Shown: positions 27,724-38,220, counted from the first letter of the stretch. The stretch is 64,000 nucleotides of DNA from Pantoea agglomerans (GCF_020149765.1 NZ_CP083809.1:1674001-1738000), one strand, 5' to 3'. The notes: generated by a model from the sequence alone, not told the origin. A program made the numbers and translations.

Positions 27724-27930
27724 TTATTCAGTATCCAGAACCTGCTGCAGCCAGACCAGTTCGTCATCGAAACCAGACTCGCGTAACAGCTGGAAATAGG
27801 ATTGCTGAATCTCTGTTGAAACTGACGCCAACAGCATGCCCAGCATTCCTTTGGTTTTACAGATTTCTAGTGCTGCGTTTTCGAGAGAATCAAGGTTAAA
27901 ACTTACGTTATCAAGCGTTTCAGCGACCAT
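27724..27930 (-). CDS. Small acidic protein of unknown function
   Basis: A 68-residue acidic, helical-looking protein opening MVAETLDNVSFNLDSLENA and ending VWLQQVLDTE. I do not recognise it. It is judged real because CAGGAG stands seven bases before the ATG and a strong terminator in the right orientation follows the stop. It has one Cys, no signal peptide and no clear membrane span. Its position between the Mn-catalase and pphA is where E. coli has yebV and yebW, but there is no resemblance to either. Confidence 0.7.
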   Translation of the reverse strand: MVAETLDNVSFNLDSLENAALEICKTKGMLGMLLASVSTEIQQSYFQLLRESGFDDELVWLQQVLDTE

Positions 27931-28141
27931 TCTTATTCTCCTGACCGGAGGTAATCAGCCATCCCTCCTTTGCTGTGTGTATCTGCTCCACATCGTGGAC
28001 GGGCTGAGATCCCACACTAGCGCAGTTTCGTCTGTCGGAAACATCCTGATATCTGAACAGTAATCGCCATTCGCTGGCGCTTTTAGCGACAAAATGTACG
28101 GAAAATCTGAGTAGATGGCAGAAAGCATCGCGTCTGGGCGG

Positions 28142-28249
28142 TCAGCCGACAAACAGCAGATGCACGAGGCGCGCCAGCGATTCCAGCAGCAGCAGGCTGC
28201 CGATAAAAATAAGCACTAACACGCTGATAAATTGTTTCCGACTATTCAT
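28142..28249 (-). CDS. 35-residue single-span membrane protein
   Basis: A small protein: MNSRKQ, then a hydrophobic helix (FISVLVLIFIGSLLLL), then ESLARLVHLLFVG. A strong ribosome site (GGGAGG, six bases before the ATG) supports translation from 28249, although the frame is open further upstream. No homologue is recognised. The N-terminal Lys/Arg suggest N-in orientation. It is divergent from pphA, with 76 bases between the starts. Confidence 0.65.
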   Translation of the reverse strand: MNSRKQFISVLVLIFIGSLLLLESLARLVHLLFVG

Positions 28250-28325
28250 CACGCCTCCCTGAAGATGTGACCGGCTATACTTTAACCCGCCCTGAGTAAA
28301 CCTGTTGTTAACAAGCGGAATCAAA

Positions 28326-28973
28326 ATGCACTACCAGTATCTCAACGGTGAAAACTGGCAAAACATCTGGATCGTCGGCGATCTGCACGGCTGTCGGCGA
28401 CAGCTGGACGCGCTGCTGCTGGAAAACGGCTTTGACAAGCAAGCCGATTTGCTGATTTCCGTTGGCGATTTGATCGATCGCGGGCCCGACAGTCCCGGCT
28501 GCTTAGCGCTGCTGGACGCCCCCTGGTTCCGCTGCGTGCGGGGAAATCATGAAGAGATGGCGCTGCGTGCGTTACAGTGTCACGATTCGCAGAACTGGAT
28601 AATGAACGGCGGCGACTGGTTTTACAAGCTGACCGGCGAGAGGCTGATTGCGGCGCGTCATGCGCTAAGGCGTCTGGAAGATCTGCCGCTGGTATTACAC
28701 CTGCAGCTGGCGGATCGCACTGTGGTGGTGGCACACGCCGACTATCCCGCAGAGCGCTACGCGTGGGAGCAGCCGCTGGACTGGCATAAAGTAGTCTGGA
28801 ATCGGGAGCGCATCACCCGGCTGCAAACAGGTGATGCGGGAAAAATCGAGGGTGCCGACGCCTTTTACTTCGGCCATACGCCGCTGCAGCATCCGCTGGC
28901 GTCAGGCAATCTGCACTATATCGACACCGGCGCGGTGTTCGGCAACCGGCTGACGCTGGTGCAGCTGCAGTAA
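28326..28973 (+). CDS. pphA: Serine/threonine protein phosphatase 1
   Basis: PphA (PrpA), 215 residues, a PPP-family metallophosphatase that in E. coli acts in protein-misfolding and heat-shock signalling. The three signature blocks are present: GDLHGC, GDLIDRGP and GNHEEM. The later metal ligands are VVAHADYP and FYFGHTPL, and the end YIDTGAVFGNRLTLVQL matches the E. coli end. The ATG at 28326 was chosen to align with the family; a few in-frame codons lie upstream. It restarts E. coli gene order after the variable region. Confidence 0.94.
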   Translation: MHYQYLNGENWQNIWIVGDLHGCRRQLDALLLENGFDKQADLLISVGDLIDRGPDSPGCLALLDAPWFRCVRGNHEEMALRALQCHDSQNWIMNGGDWFYKLTGERLIAARHALRRLEDLPLVLHLQLADRTVVVAHADYPAERYAWEQPLDWHKVVWNRERITRLQTGDAGKIEGADAFYFGHTPLQHPLASGNLHYIDTGAVFGNRLTLVQLQ

Positions 28974-28976
28974 GGC

Positions 28977-30395
28977 TTAGCGGAACAGGCGGCCGTCGCG
29001 CACCAGCTCGCGCGGGTAGCTGTTTTTGATGCGGCTGCCGACGCGTTTCGCCAGCCCGATCGGCTGCTGCTGGTAGGTGACAATCACCTCATCACGCTGC
29101 GGCGGCGTATCGGGGTAGATATCCCGGCCGCGATACCACTCCAGCGCCTCGTCGGCGCTCAGCTCAAACGCGTGCTCTGCGTCTGGCTGCGCCAGCGCTA
29201 TTACCGCTTCATGCTGCCAGCGATAGCCTTTAGCAAAGGTTTCGGCCAGCTTGATGCCGATGCGGGAGAAGCGAACGCTGCCCAGCAGCGGCGTAATCGC
29301 CTCGGGAAACAGCCAAATCTCTTTGTCGCGCTGCCACAGCGTCAGATCCTCACCCCACTGCAGGCAAACCGACGCCGCGGCGTGAGCCACCTCCGCCGCC
29401 GCCTTTTTATTCAGTGGGGCAAAGGGCAGTTTGCCTGGCTTGTAGCCGGGCTGCGGCAGCGGCGGTACCGAGTCGGTTTTACGCAGACGCGCCACGAAAA
29501 AGCCTTCGCTGTCGAACAGCTGCGGAAACACATGCAGAAACCCTTCCGGCGTCAACGCCTGGGCGGCGCCCGCGAAAAGCGTATCGAGCGGAACGATCTC
29601 CACCGCCTGCGGATAGCGCGCCAGCAGCCAGGCGATCACCTGCTGATTCTCTATCTGGTTAAGGGTGCAGGTGGAATAGACCAGTATGCCGCCGGGCTTC
29701 AGCGCATGAAACGCGCTCTCCAGCAGATCGCGCTGGGTGGCGGCGATAGCCTCGGTGCTGCTCAGCGACCAGTTCTTCAGCGCGTCGGCATCTTTGCGGA
29801 TGACACCTTCGCCCGAGCAGGGGGCGTCCAGCAGCACGGCGTCGAAGCGCTCCGGCAGGGCAGGACCAAAGACGCGCGCGTCAAAGTGGGTCAGCGCAAC
29901 GTTGCTGACGCCGCAGCGGCTAATGTTGGCGTGCAGAACCTTGATGCGGCTGGAGGAGAATTCGTTAGCGAGGATCGCGCCGCGGTTGTGCATGCGCGCC
30001 GCTATCTGCGTGGTTTTCGAGCCAGGCGCCGCCGCCATATCCATTACCGTCTGCGCCTCGGGCGCGGCGTCGAACAGCGCGCTGACCGGCAGCATGGAGC
30101 TCGCCTCCTGGATGTAAAACAGGCCGCTGAGATGCTCCGCCACGCTGCCGAGCGGCAGACTTTCGTCGTCTCGCTCAATCCAGAAGCCTTCTGCACACCA
30201 GGGCACCGGCGTCAGTCGCCAGCCGTAGTGAGCCGTCTGGGCAAGAAAATCCGCCACGCTGATTTTGAGCGTATTGACACGAAGGGTGCGGCGCAGCAGC
30301 TGCTGGCTAATGGCGATAAAGCGCTGCAGTTCGGCGTCATCGGGCAGCGCGGCGCGCATCAGATCAAGGAAGTCAGAAGGGAAAAGGTCAGCCAC
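28977..30395 (-). CDS. rsmF: 16S rRNA m5C1407 methyltransferase RsmF
   Basis: RsmF (YebU), 472 residues, methylates C1407 of 16S rRNA. The SAM-binding core has [15 protein letters not shown]. The two catalytic Cys are in [10 protein letters not shown] and [10 protein letters not shown]-terminal PUA-like RNA-binding extension follows (from about residue 330), ending [11 protein letters not shown] start; E. coli RsmF is 479 residues. Convergent with pphA (three bases apart), and transcribed from the same direction as letAB. Confidence 0.95.
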   Translation of the reverse strand: MADLFPSDFLDLMRAALPDDAELQRFIAISQQLLRRTLRVNTLKISVADFLAQTAHYGWRLTPVPWCAEGFWIERDDESLPLGSVAEHLSGLFYIQEASSMLPVSALFDAAPEAQTVMDMAAAPGSKTTQIAARMHNRGAILANEFSSSRIKVLHANISRCGVSNVALTHFDARVFGPALPERFDAVLLDAPCSGEGVIRKDADALKNWSLSSTEAIAATQRDLLESAFHALKPGGILVYSTCTLNQIENQQVIAWLLARYPQAVEIVPLDTLFAGAAQALTPEGFLHVFPQLFDSEGFFVARLRKTDSVPPLPQPGYKPGKLPFAPLNKKAAAEVAHAAASVCLQWGEDLTLWQRDKEIWLFPEAITPLLGSVRFSRIGIKLAETFAKGYRWQHEAVIALAQPDAEHAFELSADEALEWYRGRDIYPDTPPQRDEVIVTYQQQPIGLAKRVGSRIKNSYPRELVRDGRLFR

Positions 30396-30509
30396 GGCAG
30401 GTTCCAGTTAAGGCGTTGAGATCAAAAAACAGGGCGGCAGTGTAGCATAGAAAAAGAGGCGGGCAGATAAGGGGCTGGCGCCGGTGTTACCGACCAGTCG
30501 CAAAGACGC

Positions 30510-30531
30510 AAAAGCCGGCACCGTTGCCGGC
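30510..30531 (-). terminator. Terminator-like hairpin downstream of letB
   Basis: GCCGGCA and TGCCGGC pair perfectly around CCGT, with TTTT on the minus strand after the stem. It would end letB transcripts before rsmF. Confidence 0.6.
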
Positions 30532-30617
30532 CCGGCCTGCGCAAACAGGCACCTCATCCCTGAGGTGCGCCCGCAAACGAAGCGTTATCTGCAAACGCTG
30601 GCGGCGTGTCCCTGCGC
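30528..30617. repeat. Dispersed intergenic repeat, copy B
   Basis: The second, shorter copy of the repeat also found at 9265-9392 and 50617-50746. Block 1 is CCCGGCCTGCGCAAACAGG, then the perfect hairpin CACCTCA-TCCC-TGAGGTG, ending GCGCCCGC. Block 2 is worn: AAACGCTGGCGGCGTGTCCC. It is in the same orientation as the other two copies and lies between letB and rsmF, which are both on the minus strand. Confidence 0.65.
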
Positions 30618-30622
30618 TTTTC

Positions 30623-30650
30623 AGCCGTCTGAAAAAGATTTCAGACGGCT
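30623..30650. repeat. Perfect 12-base inverted repeat containing GCCGTCTGAA
   Basis: AGCCGTCTGAAA and TTTCAGACGGCT pair perfectly around AAGA, nine bases past the letB stop. Each arm contains GCCGTCTGAA, the 10-base core of the Neisseria DNA uptake sequence, in the inverted-pair layout that serves as a terminator there. There is no T-run. It is probably a letB 3'-end hairpin. Confidence 0.8.
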
Positions 30651-30658
30651 CGGCCGCG

Positions 30659-33295
30659 CTACTGCTGCGGCTCGGGGATCGCTGTCCCCCAGCTGCGCCA
30701 GTTTTTCGGCGCTTCATCCTGCAGCAGGAAGTGCTTGTCCGCGCCCGCCTGCGGCGCCAGCGGCACCGTTGGCGGGGTGGCGAACTGAATACCGCCGCGA
30801 ATAAACTGCTGGAAGGTGCCGGTTTTCACCACGCCGCCGATCAGGCCGAAGTCGAGGTTATAGCCGGACGCCAGCCAGAACACCGAGTTGTTGCGCACCA
30901 GATGCTGATACTTCTTGCTGATGCGCAGCGCAATCTGCACGCGATCCGCCATATTGCCCAGCGTCGTGCCGGTTACGGTGCCTACCTCGATGCCGCGGAA
31001 CAGCACTGGCGTGCCGATTGAAAGCGATCCCGCCTCAGCGGCATCGACATAGATCGTCAGCCCGTTCAGGTAGCGTGAATCGGTAATGGTGCTCTCCTGC
31101 AGCTCAAAAATACGCGCCGGACGCCCCTTGCCGGGATCGACGTTAACGTAAGGCTGCAGCAGCGTCTCCAGATGGTTGACCCCAGCCGGGGAGATCTCCG
31201 GCGACACCACCGAGAAGTGGCTGCCGCTGCGCGCGAAGTCCTGCACATACTCGGGATAGAGCACCGCCTTCGCCACCACCTGATTGTTATCCTGGCTGAG
31301 CGACAGCGACTCGACCTGACCGATATTGATACCCAGATAGCGAATCGGCATCCCTTCCGACAGCTTGCTGGCGTCATAGGTATGCAGCGTTATCTGGCTG
31401 CCGACCGCGCGCGCCGCCGTCTCTGAAGGGTAGAGCGTGCGCTTGCTGCCTTTGGCGTTCGCCGCGCCGCTCATATTGTCAAAGCTGATGGCGCCGCGCA
31501 GCGCGCGGTTCAGCGGCGACGCCTGGACGGTCAGGCCGCTGCCGTTAAGCTGTACGCGCGCGCCGCCTTCCGCCCAGAACACGCTCTCGCTGGTCAGCAG
31601 CTTGCGATACTCCGGCTTGATATGGACGGCGATATCGAAGGCGCTGGCGCGCGGCGTGACGTCGACGATTTCACCGACTTCATATTTGCGGTAAAGCACC
31701 ACCGAACCCGCCTGTACGTCCGGCAGGCTGTTGGCGGTCAGGGTCAGCGTAGTAGAAGGGCGATCGCCAGTAATGCCTTCCTCCGCCTTTTCAGCGTCAG
31801 CAAACAGCGGATAAGCGGATTTAACCGCCCCCTGATTGCCCGGCTCCAGGCGGATGCCGCCATCGACCCATTCACGGGCGCTGGCGCCGAGCACTTTCAT
31901 GCCGTCGAGTCCGAACTTCACGTCGAGTCGGCTGTTGACGATAAACTTGCTGTCGCCGTGCACCAGGTTGCGATAGGCCGGCTCAATCGCCACCACAAAC
32001 TGAATGCCTTTCTCATTCAGCTCGCGCGAAATCACCTGGCCGATCTTCATACCGTGCAGCATTACCGGCTGACCAGCGTCGATGCCGTAGCTCTCCGGCG
32101 CGCTGAGCTTCACCGTCAGCACGTCGGGCTTCTGCAGCAGCGACTCGTTGGCGGGCAGCACGGTAAAGTGGCTTTGCGGCTCGCCGTCGCCCGGTACCAG
32201 CTCCAGCGTATTGCCGGTCAGCAGGCTGCTGAGGTTGGTATCGGTCAGGCTCACTTTCGGGCTGCGCATCTCAATGCGCGTGCCGCTGCGCATCAGGCTG
32301 ACCACGGAAGGGTCGAGGGTCAGCTCGCCGGTCACTTTCCCGCCGCTCAGCAGGTTGAGTTTGGTCAGGCTGCCGACCTCCAGCCCCTGATAGATCAGCG
32401 GCGTGCGGCCCGCCTTCAGGTTATTGCCGTCGGGCAGATCGAGCGTGACCACCACGCCGCGCTGGCTGCGCGCCAGATCGGGATAGAGCCTGTAGTTCTG
32501 GTCCGTTTTCGCCGCCGGCGAATCGTCCGGCGAGTCGAAGGCGATAGCGCCGTTCACCAGCGCCGCCAGGCTCTCCAGCTCGACCTTCGCGCCGCTCAGG
32601 CTGACGTCGGCGCTCAGCCCGGAGACGTTCCAGAAGCGGCTGTTGGTCTTGACCAGGTTATTGAAGCGGCGCTCGATCAGCACATCGATAGTCACGCCGT
32701 CCGTCTTGCTGTTGATGCTGTAGTCATAGACGCGGCCCACCGGGATCTTGCGGTAGTAGACCAGCGAGCCGGAGTTAAGCGCGCCGAGGTCGGGGGCGTG
32801 CAGATGGATCAGCAGCTCGCCGGTGTTAACGCGATACTTCGGCTGGGTATCCTGCGCGACGAAGTTTTCGCGCGGCTTGCCGCTGCCCGGCATCATGCCG
32901 ATATAGTTGCCGCCCACCAGCGCATCGAGGCCCGAGACGCCCGCCAGCGACGCTTTTGGCGTCACCAGCCAGAACTGGGTGTTCTCGCGCAGCGCATCTT
33001 TCATGTCGCTCTTGATGCTCGCCTTGATCTGAATGGTGCGATAGTCGTCACTCAGGTTGATGCCCTGCACGGTGCCAACCTCCACGCCCTGATAGCGGAT
33101 CGGCGTGCGGCCCGGCACGATGCCGTCCGCCGACTGGAAGTTAATGGTGATCACCGTGCCGCGCTCTTCGTAGTTGGTCCAGAGCAGCCAGCCGGCGATC
33201 AGCATCGCGATAATCGGCAGAAGCCAGAATGGAGAAACCTTACGTTTGCTGCGCAGCGTCGCGTTAGTCGATGTAGTCGGCGTTTCCTGTTGCAT
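30659..33295 (-). CDS. letB: LetB (YebT), seven-MCE lipid transport tunnel
   Basis: LetB, 878 residues, forms a stack of MCE rings spanning the periplasm for lipid movement between the membranes. After a short cytoplasmic start there is one membrane helix ([17 protein letters not shown], about 24-40). Seven MCE domains follow, each recognisable by a core such as [74 protein letters not shown] and [12 protein letters not shown]. That count matches E. coli YebT (877 residues). The start at MQQETPTT overlaps letA by 32 bases; a second ATG lies two codons upstream. Confidence 0.96.
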   Translation of the reverse strand: MQQETPTTSTNATLRSKRKVSPFWLLPIIAMLIAGWLLWTNYEERGTVITINFQSADGIVPGRTPIRYQGVEVGTVQGINLSDDYRTIQIKASIKSDMKDALRENTQFWLVTPKASLAGVSGLDALVGGNYIGMMPGSGKPRENFVAQDTQPKYRVNTGELLIHLHAPDLGALNSGSLVYYRKIPVGRVYDYSINSKTDGVTIDVLIERRFNNLVKTNSRFWNVSGLSADVSLSGAKVELESLAALVNGAIAFDSPDDSPAAKTDQNYRLYPDLARSQRGVVVTLDLPDGNNLKAGRTPLIYQGLEVGSLTKLNLLSGGKVTGELTLDPSVVSLMRSGTRIEMRSPKVSLTDTNLSSLLTGNTLELVPGDGEPQSHFTVLPANESLLQKPDVLTVKLSAPESYGIDAGQPVMLHGMKIGQVISRELNEKGIQFVVAIEPAYRNLVHGDSKFIVNSRLDVKFGLDGMKVLGASAREWVDGGIRLEPGNQGAVKSAYPLFADAEKAEEGITGDRPSTTLTLTANSLPDVQAGSVVLYRKYEVGEIVDVTPRASAFDIAVHIKPEYRKLLTSESVFWAEGGARVQLNGSGLTVQASPLNRALRGAISFDNMSGAANAKGSKRTLYPSETAARAVGSQITLHTYDASKLSEGMPIRYLGINIGQVESLSLSQDNNQVVAKAVLYPEYVQDFARSGSHFSVVSPEISPAGVNHLETLLQPYVNVDPGKGRPARIFELQESTITDSRYLNGLTIYVDAAEAGSLSIGTPVLFRGIEVGTVTGTTLGNMADRVQIALRISKKYQHLVRNNSVFWLASGYNLDFGLIGGVVKTGTFQQFIRGGIQFATPPTVPLAPQAGADKHFLLQDEAPKNWRSWGTAIPEPQQ

Positions 33296-34508
33296 GTGCA
33301 TCCCAAAGCAGGCGGCTGTCTAGCCACTCAACGGCCATAATCGTCAGGATCACCGCCGCGCCGAAGTAAAACGCGGCGGGTCCCATGGTAAAAGCCAGCA
33401 GCTGATCGCGATTGACCAGCGACATGGTTAAAGAAATCACAAAGAGGTCGAGCATAGACCAGCGGCCCACCCAGGTGACCACCCGCAGCAGGCGAATGCG
33501 GGTTTTCAGCCCTTGCTCGCAGCGGAAGTGAATGCTGAGCAACAGCGTCAGCATCACCAGCACCTTGGTGAACGGCACCAGAATACTGGCGATAAACACC
33601 ACCGCCGCCACCGGCACATTGCCGGAGGCCAGACCGAGGATACCGGAGAAGATGGTGTCCTCGCGTCGCGAGCCGTTCAGGTAGACCACGGAAATAGGCA
33701 ACAGATTGGCGGGGATCAGCAGCACGATCGAGGCGATCAGCGCCGCCCAGGATTTTTGCAGGCTGTGGCGGCGACGGAAGTCGAGCGGCGTATGGCAGCG
33801 CGGACAGCGACCGCGCGCGTCCGGCACGCCGGTATTGTGGCAGTTAAGGCACACCTGGAGTTCGGCGCGCGCGGTCGCATACTGCTTCTGCGGATAGAAA
33901 TGCTCCCATAGCTGCTCGACGTTAAGGTGGATCAGCGTCAGCAGGCTCAGCAGCGTTAGCGTCAGGTAGGCGGCCAGCCCGTAGCCGACCTCCAGCGAGG
34001 CGTAATCCTGCACTTTAATCGACGCCACCGCGATGCCCACCAGGTAGATATCGAGCATCACCCACTCTTTGACCTTCTCCAGCATCAGCAGCACCGGGCG
34101 CAGATTCATCCCCAGCCGGTGTCCGATAGTCAGATAGCCGATGCCGGCCACCAGCGCCACGGGCGCGCCGATGGTGCAGAACGCTACCATCGAGGCGGTC
34201 AGCACATTGCCCTGTTCTGCCATCTGGATAACGCCGCCCAGCAGGCTGGCGTTTATGCGCATACCGAGCAGGCGAATATCCACCAGCGGCAGGGTAAAGG
34301 CGAAGGGCATCAGCACCATAATCATCGCCGCCATCACCGTCAGCCGGGTCATCGACCAGTCGCGCCCGCTGATTATTTGCGCATGGCAGCGTGGACAATA
34401 GGCAGACTGATGCGATTTCACATCCGGTAAGGAAAAAAGGGTATCGCATTGCGGACAACGCTGATAACGTGCGTGGGGCAATGGCTGGCTGATAGCGTGA
34501 ATTTTCAT
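33264..34508 (-). CDS. letA: LetA (YebS), PqiA-family membrane partner of LetB
   Basis: LetA, 414 residues, the inner-membrane partner of LetB. Two PqiA-like halves are each headed by a zinc-ribbon: CPQC...CPRC near residue 20-40, and CLNC...CPRC near the middle. Each is followed by about four membrane spans (for example [20 protein letters not shown] and [20 protein letters not shown]). The start [10 protein letters not shown] fits the family; the frame is open 38 codons upstream. It overlaps letB and is divergent from msrC, as in E. coli. Confidence 0.94.
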   Translation of the reverse strand: MKIHAISQPLPHARYQRCPQCDTLFSLPDVKSHQSAYCPRCHAQIISGRDWSMTRLTVMAAMIMVLMPFAFTLPLVDIRLLGMRINASLLGGVIQMAEQGNVLTASMVAFCTIGAPVALVAGIGYLTIGHRLGMNLRPVLLMLEKVKEWVMLDIYLVGIAVASIKVQDYASLEVGYGLAAYLTLTLLSLLTLIHLNVEQLWEHFYPQKQYATARAELQVCLNCHNTGVPDARGRCPRCHTPLDFRRRHSLQKSWAALIASIVLLIPANLLPISVVYLNGSRREDTIFSGILGLASGNVPVAAVVFIASILVPFTKVLVMLTLLLSIHFRCEQGLKTRIRLLRVVTWVGRWSMLDLFVISLTMSLVNRDQLLAFTMGPAAFYFGAAVILTIMAVEWLDSRLLWDAHATGNADYID

Positions 34509-34741
34509 AGGGTGATGCAGGTTTCGCCCAGATATTTGTCGCTGTGACCGGATGCGGTTGTGGGGCAAAAGAACGTTTTCACGTTTCCGGCATACCCGCA
34601 CGGGGCCCACGTTTCGATCCACAAAAATCTAAGGTTATAGCAACTAACGCTATGATTCACCTTGTGGCGGTGGATATTTAGTGCTTATTTTAACGGGCGG
34701 CTAATTAAAGCCGCTCTGTTGTTAATGTTAATGGTTAAACA

Positions 34742-35242
34742 ATGAACAAAACTGCCTTTTACGATGATCTGAATCGCGATATGCGCGCGCTGCTCGCGGG
34801 CGAGAGATCCTTCCTCGCCGCGCTGGGCAATTTCAGCGCGCTGCTGTATGAACGCCTTGAGGGCGTCAACTGGGCGGGCTTTTACCTGCTGACGGAAGCC
34901 GACACCCTGGTGCTGGGGCCTTTTCAGGGCAAAATCGCCTGCGTGCGCATCCCGGTAGGTAAAGGCGTATGCGGCACGGCGATGGCGCAGGATAAAGTGC
35001 AGCGCGTCGATGACGTGCACGCCTTTCCCGGCCATATCGCCTGCGACGCCGCCAGCAACGCCGAGATCGTGATTCCTCTGAAAGTAAACGGCGCGCTGGT
35101 CGGCGTTCTGGATATCGACAGCACGGTGTTCAATCGCTTCGACAGCGAGGATGAGACAGGGCTGGTTGCTCTGACTGATGGGCTTTGCGACGTGCTGGCG
35201 GACAGCGATCTCGAAAAATTTTTGCAGCTGACGCGCAGCTAA
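34742..35242 (+). CDS. msrC: Free methionine-(R)-sulfoxide reductase
   Basis: MsrC (YebR), 166 residues, a GAF-domain enzyme reducing free Met-R-sulfoxide. Three conserved Cys are seen: GKIACVRIPVG, GVCGTAMA and GHIACDAASN. The substrate-pocket sequence GVLDIDSTVFNRF is also present. Length matches E. coli (165). Divergent from letA, and followed by proQ after 96 bases. Confidence 0.95.
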   Translation: MNKTAFYDDLNRDMRALLAGERSFLAALGNFSALLYERLEGVNWAGFYLLTEADTLVLGPFQGKIACVRIPVGKGVCGTAMAQDKVQRVDDVHAFPGHIACDAASNAEIVIPLKVNGALVGVLDIDSTVFNRFDSEDETGLVALTDGLCDVLADSDLEKFLQLTRS

Positions 35243-35338
35243 TCGACTGGATCGAATGGTATTTGGCGATGTTGTCATTATAATGTCGCCTGTTCATGCC
35301 TGCTCTGGTCGGCAAATCCGTTGTAATCAGGAAATTTC

Positions 35339-36025
35339 ATGGAAAATCAACCTAAGTTGAATAGCAGTAAAGAAGTGATCGCCTTTCTGGCGGAACGTTT
35401 TCCAAACTGCTTTAGCGCCGAAGGTGAGGCGCGTCCGCTCAAAATCGGCATCTTTCAGGATCTGGTAGAGCGCGTTCAGGGCGAAATGAGTCTTAGCAAG
35501 ACCCAGCTGCGTTCAGCGCTGCGTCTCTATACCTCCAGCTGGCGTTATCTCTACGGCATCAAAGCGGGCGCAACGCGCGTCGATCTCGACGGCAATGCCT
35601 GCGGCGTGCTTGACGAGCAGCACGTGCAGCATGCGCGTCAGCAGCTGGAAGAGGCGAAAGCGCGCGTTCAGGCGCAGCGCGAGCAGCAGAAAGCCGCGAA
35701 GCGCGAAGCAGGCGAAGAGGGCGCAGAACCCCGTCGTCCGCGTCGTCCGGCCGCCCGTAAGCCAGCCGAAGGCGATGCGCCGCGTAAAGCGCGTCCTCAG
35801 TCGCCGCGTCCGGCCACTCAGGATCGTAAACCGGCCCCGCGTCCTGCAGCGCAGGCGAAACCCATCACCGATACCTCAACTTTGCAACCTGGCCAGAATA
35901 TCAAAGTCAAAGCAGGCAAAAGTGCGATGGACGCTACCGTTCTTGAAGTCTCAAAAGACGGCGTTCGGGTACAGCTCGCTTCCGGCATGGCAATGATTGT
36001 GCGCGCAGAACACTTGCAGTTCTGA
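35339..36025 (+). CDS. proQ: RNA chaperone ProQ
   Basis: ProQ, 228 residues, a global small-RNA- and 3'-UTR-binding protein. The N-terminal FinO-like domain covers about residues 1-120 ([29 protein letters not shown]). A basic, Ala/Arg/Pro-rich linker follows (about 120-175). The C-terminal Tudor-like domain (about 178-228, [20 protein letters not shown]) ends VRAEHLQF. It is followed by prc after 19 bases in a proQ-prc operon, as in E. coli. Confidence 0.96.
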   Translation: MENQPKLNSSKEVIAFLAERFPNCFSAEGEARPLKIGIFQDLVERVQGEMSLSKTQLRSALRLYTSSWRYLYGIKAGATRVDLDGNACGVLDEQHVQHARQQLEEAKARVQAQREQQKAAKREAGEEGAEPRRPRRPAARKPAEGDAPRKARPQSPRPATQDRKPAPRPAAQAKPITDTSTLQPGQNIKVKAGKSAMDATVLEVSKDGVRVQLASGMAMIVRAEHLQF

Positions 36026-36044
36026 AACGGAGGCTGACCCCGGC

Positions 36045-38090
36045 ATGAACACCCTGTTAAAAATCGGTATGATTGCGGGCCTGCTACTGGCAGGCCCTTC
36101 ATTTGGCGCAGAGAACATCACCCGCGCCGATCAGATCCCCCAGCTTCATGAAGATCCGCAGGATCCGACCGTCAGTGAACGGGTGACCTCTCGCTTTACC
36201 CGCTCTCACTATCGCCAGTTCGACCTCGATCAGGCCTTTTCGGCGAAGATTTTCGACCGATACCTGAACATGCTCGACTACAACCATAATGTGCTGCTGG
36301 CATCGGATGTCGCGCAGTTCGCCGACAAAAAAACCACCCTCGGCGACGAGCTGCGCAGCGGCAAGCTGGATGTGTTTTACGATCTCTACAATCTGGCGCA
36401 GAAACGCCGTTTCGAGCGCTATCAGTATGCGCTTGAGGTGCTGAAACGCCCGATGAACTTTACCGGCAACGACACCATCGATATCGACCGCGCGAAAGCT
36501 CCCTGGCCGAAAGATCAGGCGGAGCTGAATGCGTTATGGGACGCCAAGGTGAAGTATGACCAGCTCAGCCTGAAGCTGACTGGCAAAGATGAAAAAGAAA
36601 TTCGCGATGTGCTGACCAAGCGCTACAACTTCGCTATTCGCCGCCTGGCGCAGAGCAACAGCGAAGATGTATTCCAGCTGGCGATGAACGCCTTCGCGCA
36701 CGAAATCGATCCGCACACCAACTACCTGTCGCCGCGCAACACCGAACAGTTCAACACTGAAATGAGCCTGTCGCTGGAAGGCATCGGCGCGGTGCTGCAG
36801 ATGGATGACGACTATACGGTGATCAACTCCATGGTTGCCGGTGGTCCTGCGGCGAAGAGCAAAGCGATCAGCGTCGGCGACCGCATTGTCGGCGTCGGAC
36901 AGCCGGGCAAGCCGATGGAAGATGTTATCGGCTGGCGTCTTGACGATGTCGTGGCCAAAATCAAGGGGCCGAAAGGCAGTAAAGTGCGTCTTGAAGTGCT
37001 GCCTGCGGGCAAGGGCACCAAAACTCGTACTGTGACCCTGACGCGCGAGAAGATCCGCCTTGAAGACCGCGCGGTGAAGATGAGCGTGCACAACGTCGGC
37101 AAGCAGAAAGTCGGCGTGCTGGATATTCCGGGCTTCTACGTTGGTCTGACCGATGACGTTAAAGTGCAGCTGCAGAAACTGCAAAAGCAGAACGTTGACA
37201 GCGTGGTTATCGACCTGCGCACCAACGGCGGCGGCGCGCTGACCGAGGCGGTTTCCCTCTCTGGCCTGTTTATTCCCAGCGGTCCGGTGGTGCAGGTGCG
37301 CGACAACAACGGCCGCGTGCGTGAAGACAGCGACAACGACGGCGTGGTCTACTACAAAGGCCCGCTGGTAGTGCTGGTAGACCGCTTCAGCGCCTCGGCG
37401 TCGGAAATCTTCGCCGCGGCGATGCAGGACTACGGCCGCGCGCTGATTGTCGGCGAACCGACTTTCGGTAAAGGCACCGTGCAGCAGTATCGCTCCCTGA
37501 ACCGCATCTACGATCAGATGTTGCGTCCAGAGTGGCCTGCGCTCGGCTCCGTGCAGTACACCATCCAGAAGTTCTACCGCATCAACGGCGGCAGCACCCA
37601 GCGTAAAGGCGTCACGCCCGATCTGCTGATGCCGACCGGCGTGGAAGCGGCGGAAACCGGCGAGAAGTTCGAAGATAACGCGCTGCCGTGGGATAGCATC
37701 AACGCTGCCACCTACACCAAAACCGGCGACGTGAAGCCGCTGGTGGCGCAGCTGACGAAGCAGCACGAAGCGCGTATCGCCGAGGATCGTGAGTTCCAGT
37801 ACATCATGAAGGATATCGCCCGCTTTAATGCGATGAAGGAGAAGCGCAATATCGTGTCGCTCAATCTCGCCCAGCGCGAAAAAGAGAACCACGAAGAGGA
37901 TGCGCTGCGTCTGGAGCGGATTAACGCGCGCTATCAGGCGGAAGGCAAAAAGCCGCTGAAGAGCCTGGACGATCTGCCGAAGGACTACAAAGAGCCCGAT
38001 CCTTACCTCGACGAGACGGTGAGAATCGCTAACGATCTGGCGCAGCTGGATAAGTCCCAGCCCACTTCATCGTCCCCCGCCGCGCAGTAA
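36045..38090 (+). CDS. prc: Tail-specific protease Prc
   Basis: Prc (Tsp), 681 residues, a periplasmic S41 protease that degrades proteins with nonpolar C-termini, trims FtsI and, with NlpI, degrades MepS. A signal peptide ends at about PSFGA-ENIT. A PDZ domain is at about 235-325 (LEGIGAVLQMDDDYTV). The catalytic core has VIDLRTNGGGALTEAV, the nucleophile Ser in DRFSASASEIFAAA, and the Lys in GEPTFGKGTVQQY. The ATG at 36045 gives the signal peptide; in-frame codons upstream overlap proQ. A strong terminator follows. Confidence 0.96.
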   Translation: MNTLLKIGMIAGLLLAGPSFGAENITRADQIPQLHEDPQDPTVSERVTSRFTRSHYRQFDLDQAFSAKIFDRYLNMLDYNHNVLLASDVAQFADKKTTLGDELRSGKLDVFYDLYNLAQKRRFERYQYALEVLKRPMNFTGNDTIDIDRAKAPWPKDQAELNALWDAKVKYDQLSLKLTGKDEKEIRDVLTKRYNFAIRRLAQSNSEDVFQLAMNAFAHEIDPHTNYLSPRNTEQFNTEMSLSLEGIGAVLQMDDDYTVINSMVAGGPAAKSKAISVGDRIVGVGQPGKPMEDVIGWRLDDVVAKIKGPKGSKVRLEVLPAGKGTKTRTVTLTREKIRLEDRAVKMSVHNVGKQKVGVLDIPGFYVGLTDDVKVQLQKLQKQNVDSVVIDLRTNGGGALTEAVSLSGLFIPSGPVVQVRDNNGRVREDSDNDGVVYYKGPLVVLVDRFSASASEIFAAAMQDYGRALIVGEPTFGKGTVQQYRSLNRIYDQMLRPEWPALGSVQYTIQKFYRINGGSTQRKGVTPDLLMPTGVEAAETGEKFEDNALPWDSINAATYTKTGDVKPLVAQLTKQHEARIAEDREFQYIMKDIARFNAMKEKRNIVSLNLAQREKENHEEDALRLERINARYQAEGKKPLKSLDDLPKDYKEPDPYLDETVRIANDLAQLDKSQPTSSSPAAQ

Positions 38091-38102
38091 GCGCAGGGGA
38101 GT

Positions 38103-38132
38103 AAAAAGCACCGCCCCGCGGTGCTTTTTTTT
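38103..38132 (+). terminator. Rho-independent terminator after prc
   Basis: AGCACCGC and GCGGTGCT pair around a C-rich loop, preceded by AAAAA and followed by eight Ts. Confidence 0.92.
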
Positions 38133-38220
38133 GTCCTGAGGGGGCGGAAACCCGGCCGCGCGGCGAAAGCGTGACTAAATGTAAAGTTATGTCTTTTTAG
38201 GCACTTAAAGGTTAAGGTCG

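Noticed and set aside
27955..28152. A 65-codon minus-strand frame between the two small genes
   Set aside because: It starts at TTG, or at an internal ATG without a ribosome site, and matches no family I know. It remains possible but cannot be supported.
22870..28325. Search for a second SdsR 3' end (attR) in the variable region
   Set aside because: No convincing repeat of the GGAATCGTGTTCGGTC sequence was seen by eye, so the boundaries of the insertion are not claimed.
29172..30419. A 415-codon plus-strand frame across rsmF
   Set aside because: It is a shadow of rsmF; Arg/Gln-rich without motifs.
31622..33340. A 572-codon open frame on the plus strand opposite letB
   Set aside because: It mirrors the high-GC letB gene and has His/Gln/Arg-rich, low-complexity translation typical of antisense frames. 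letB itself is fully recognisable.
36534..37892. A 452-codon minus-strand frame across prc
   Set aside because: It is a shadow of prc with antisense-type composition.
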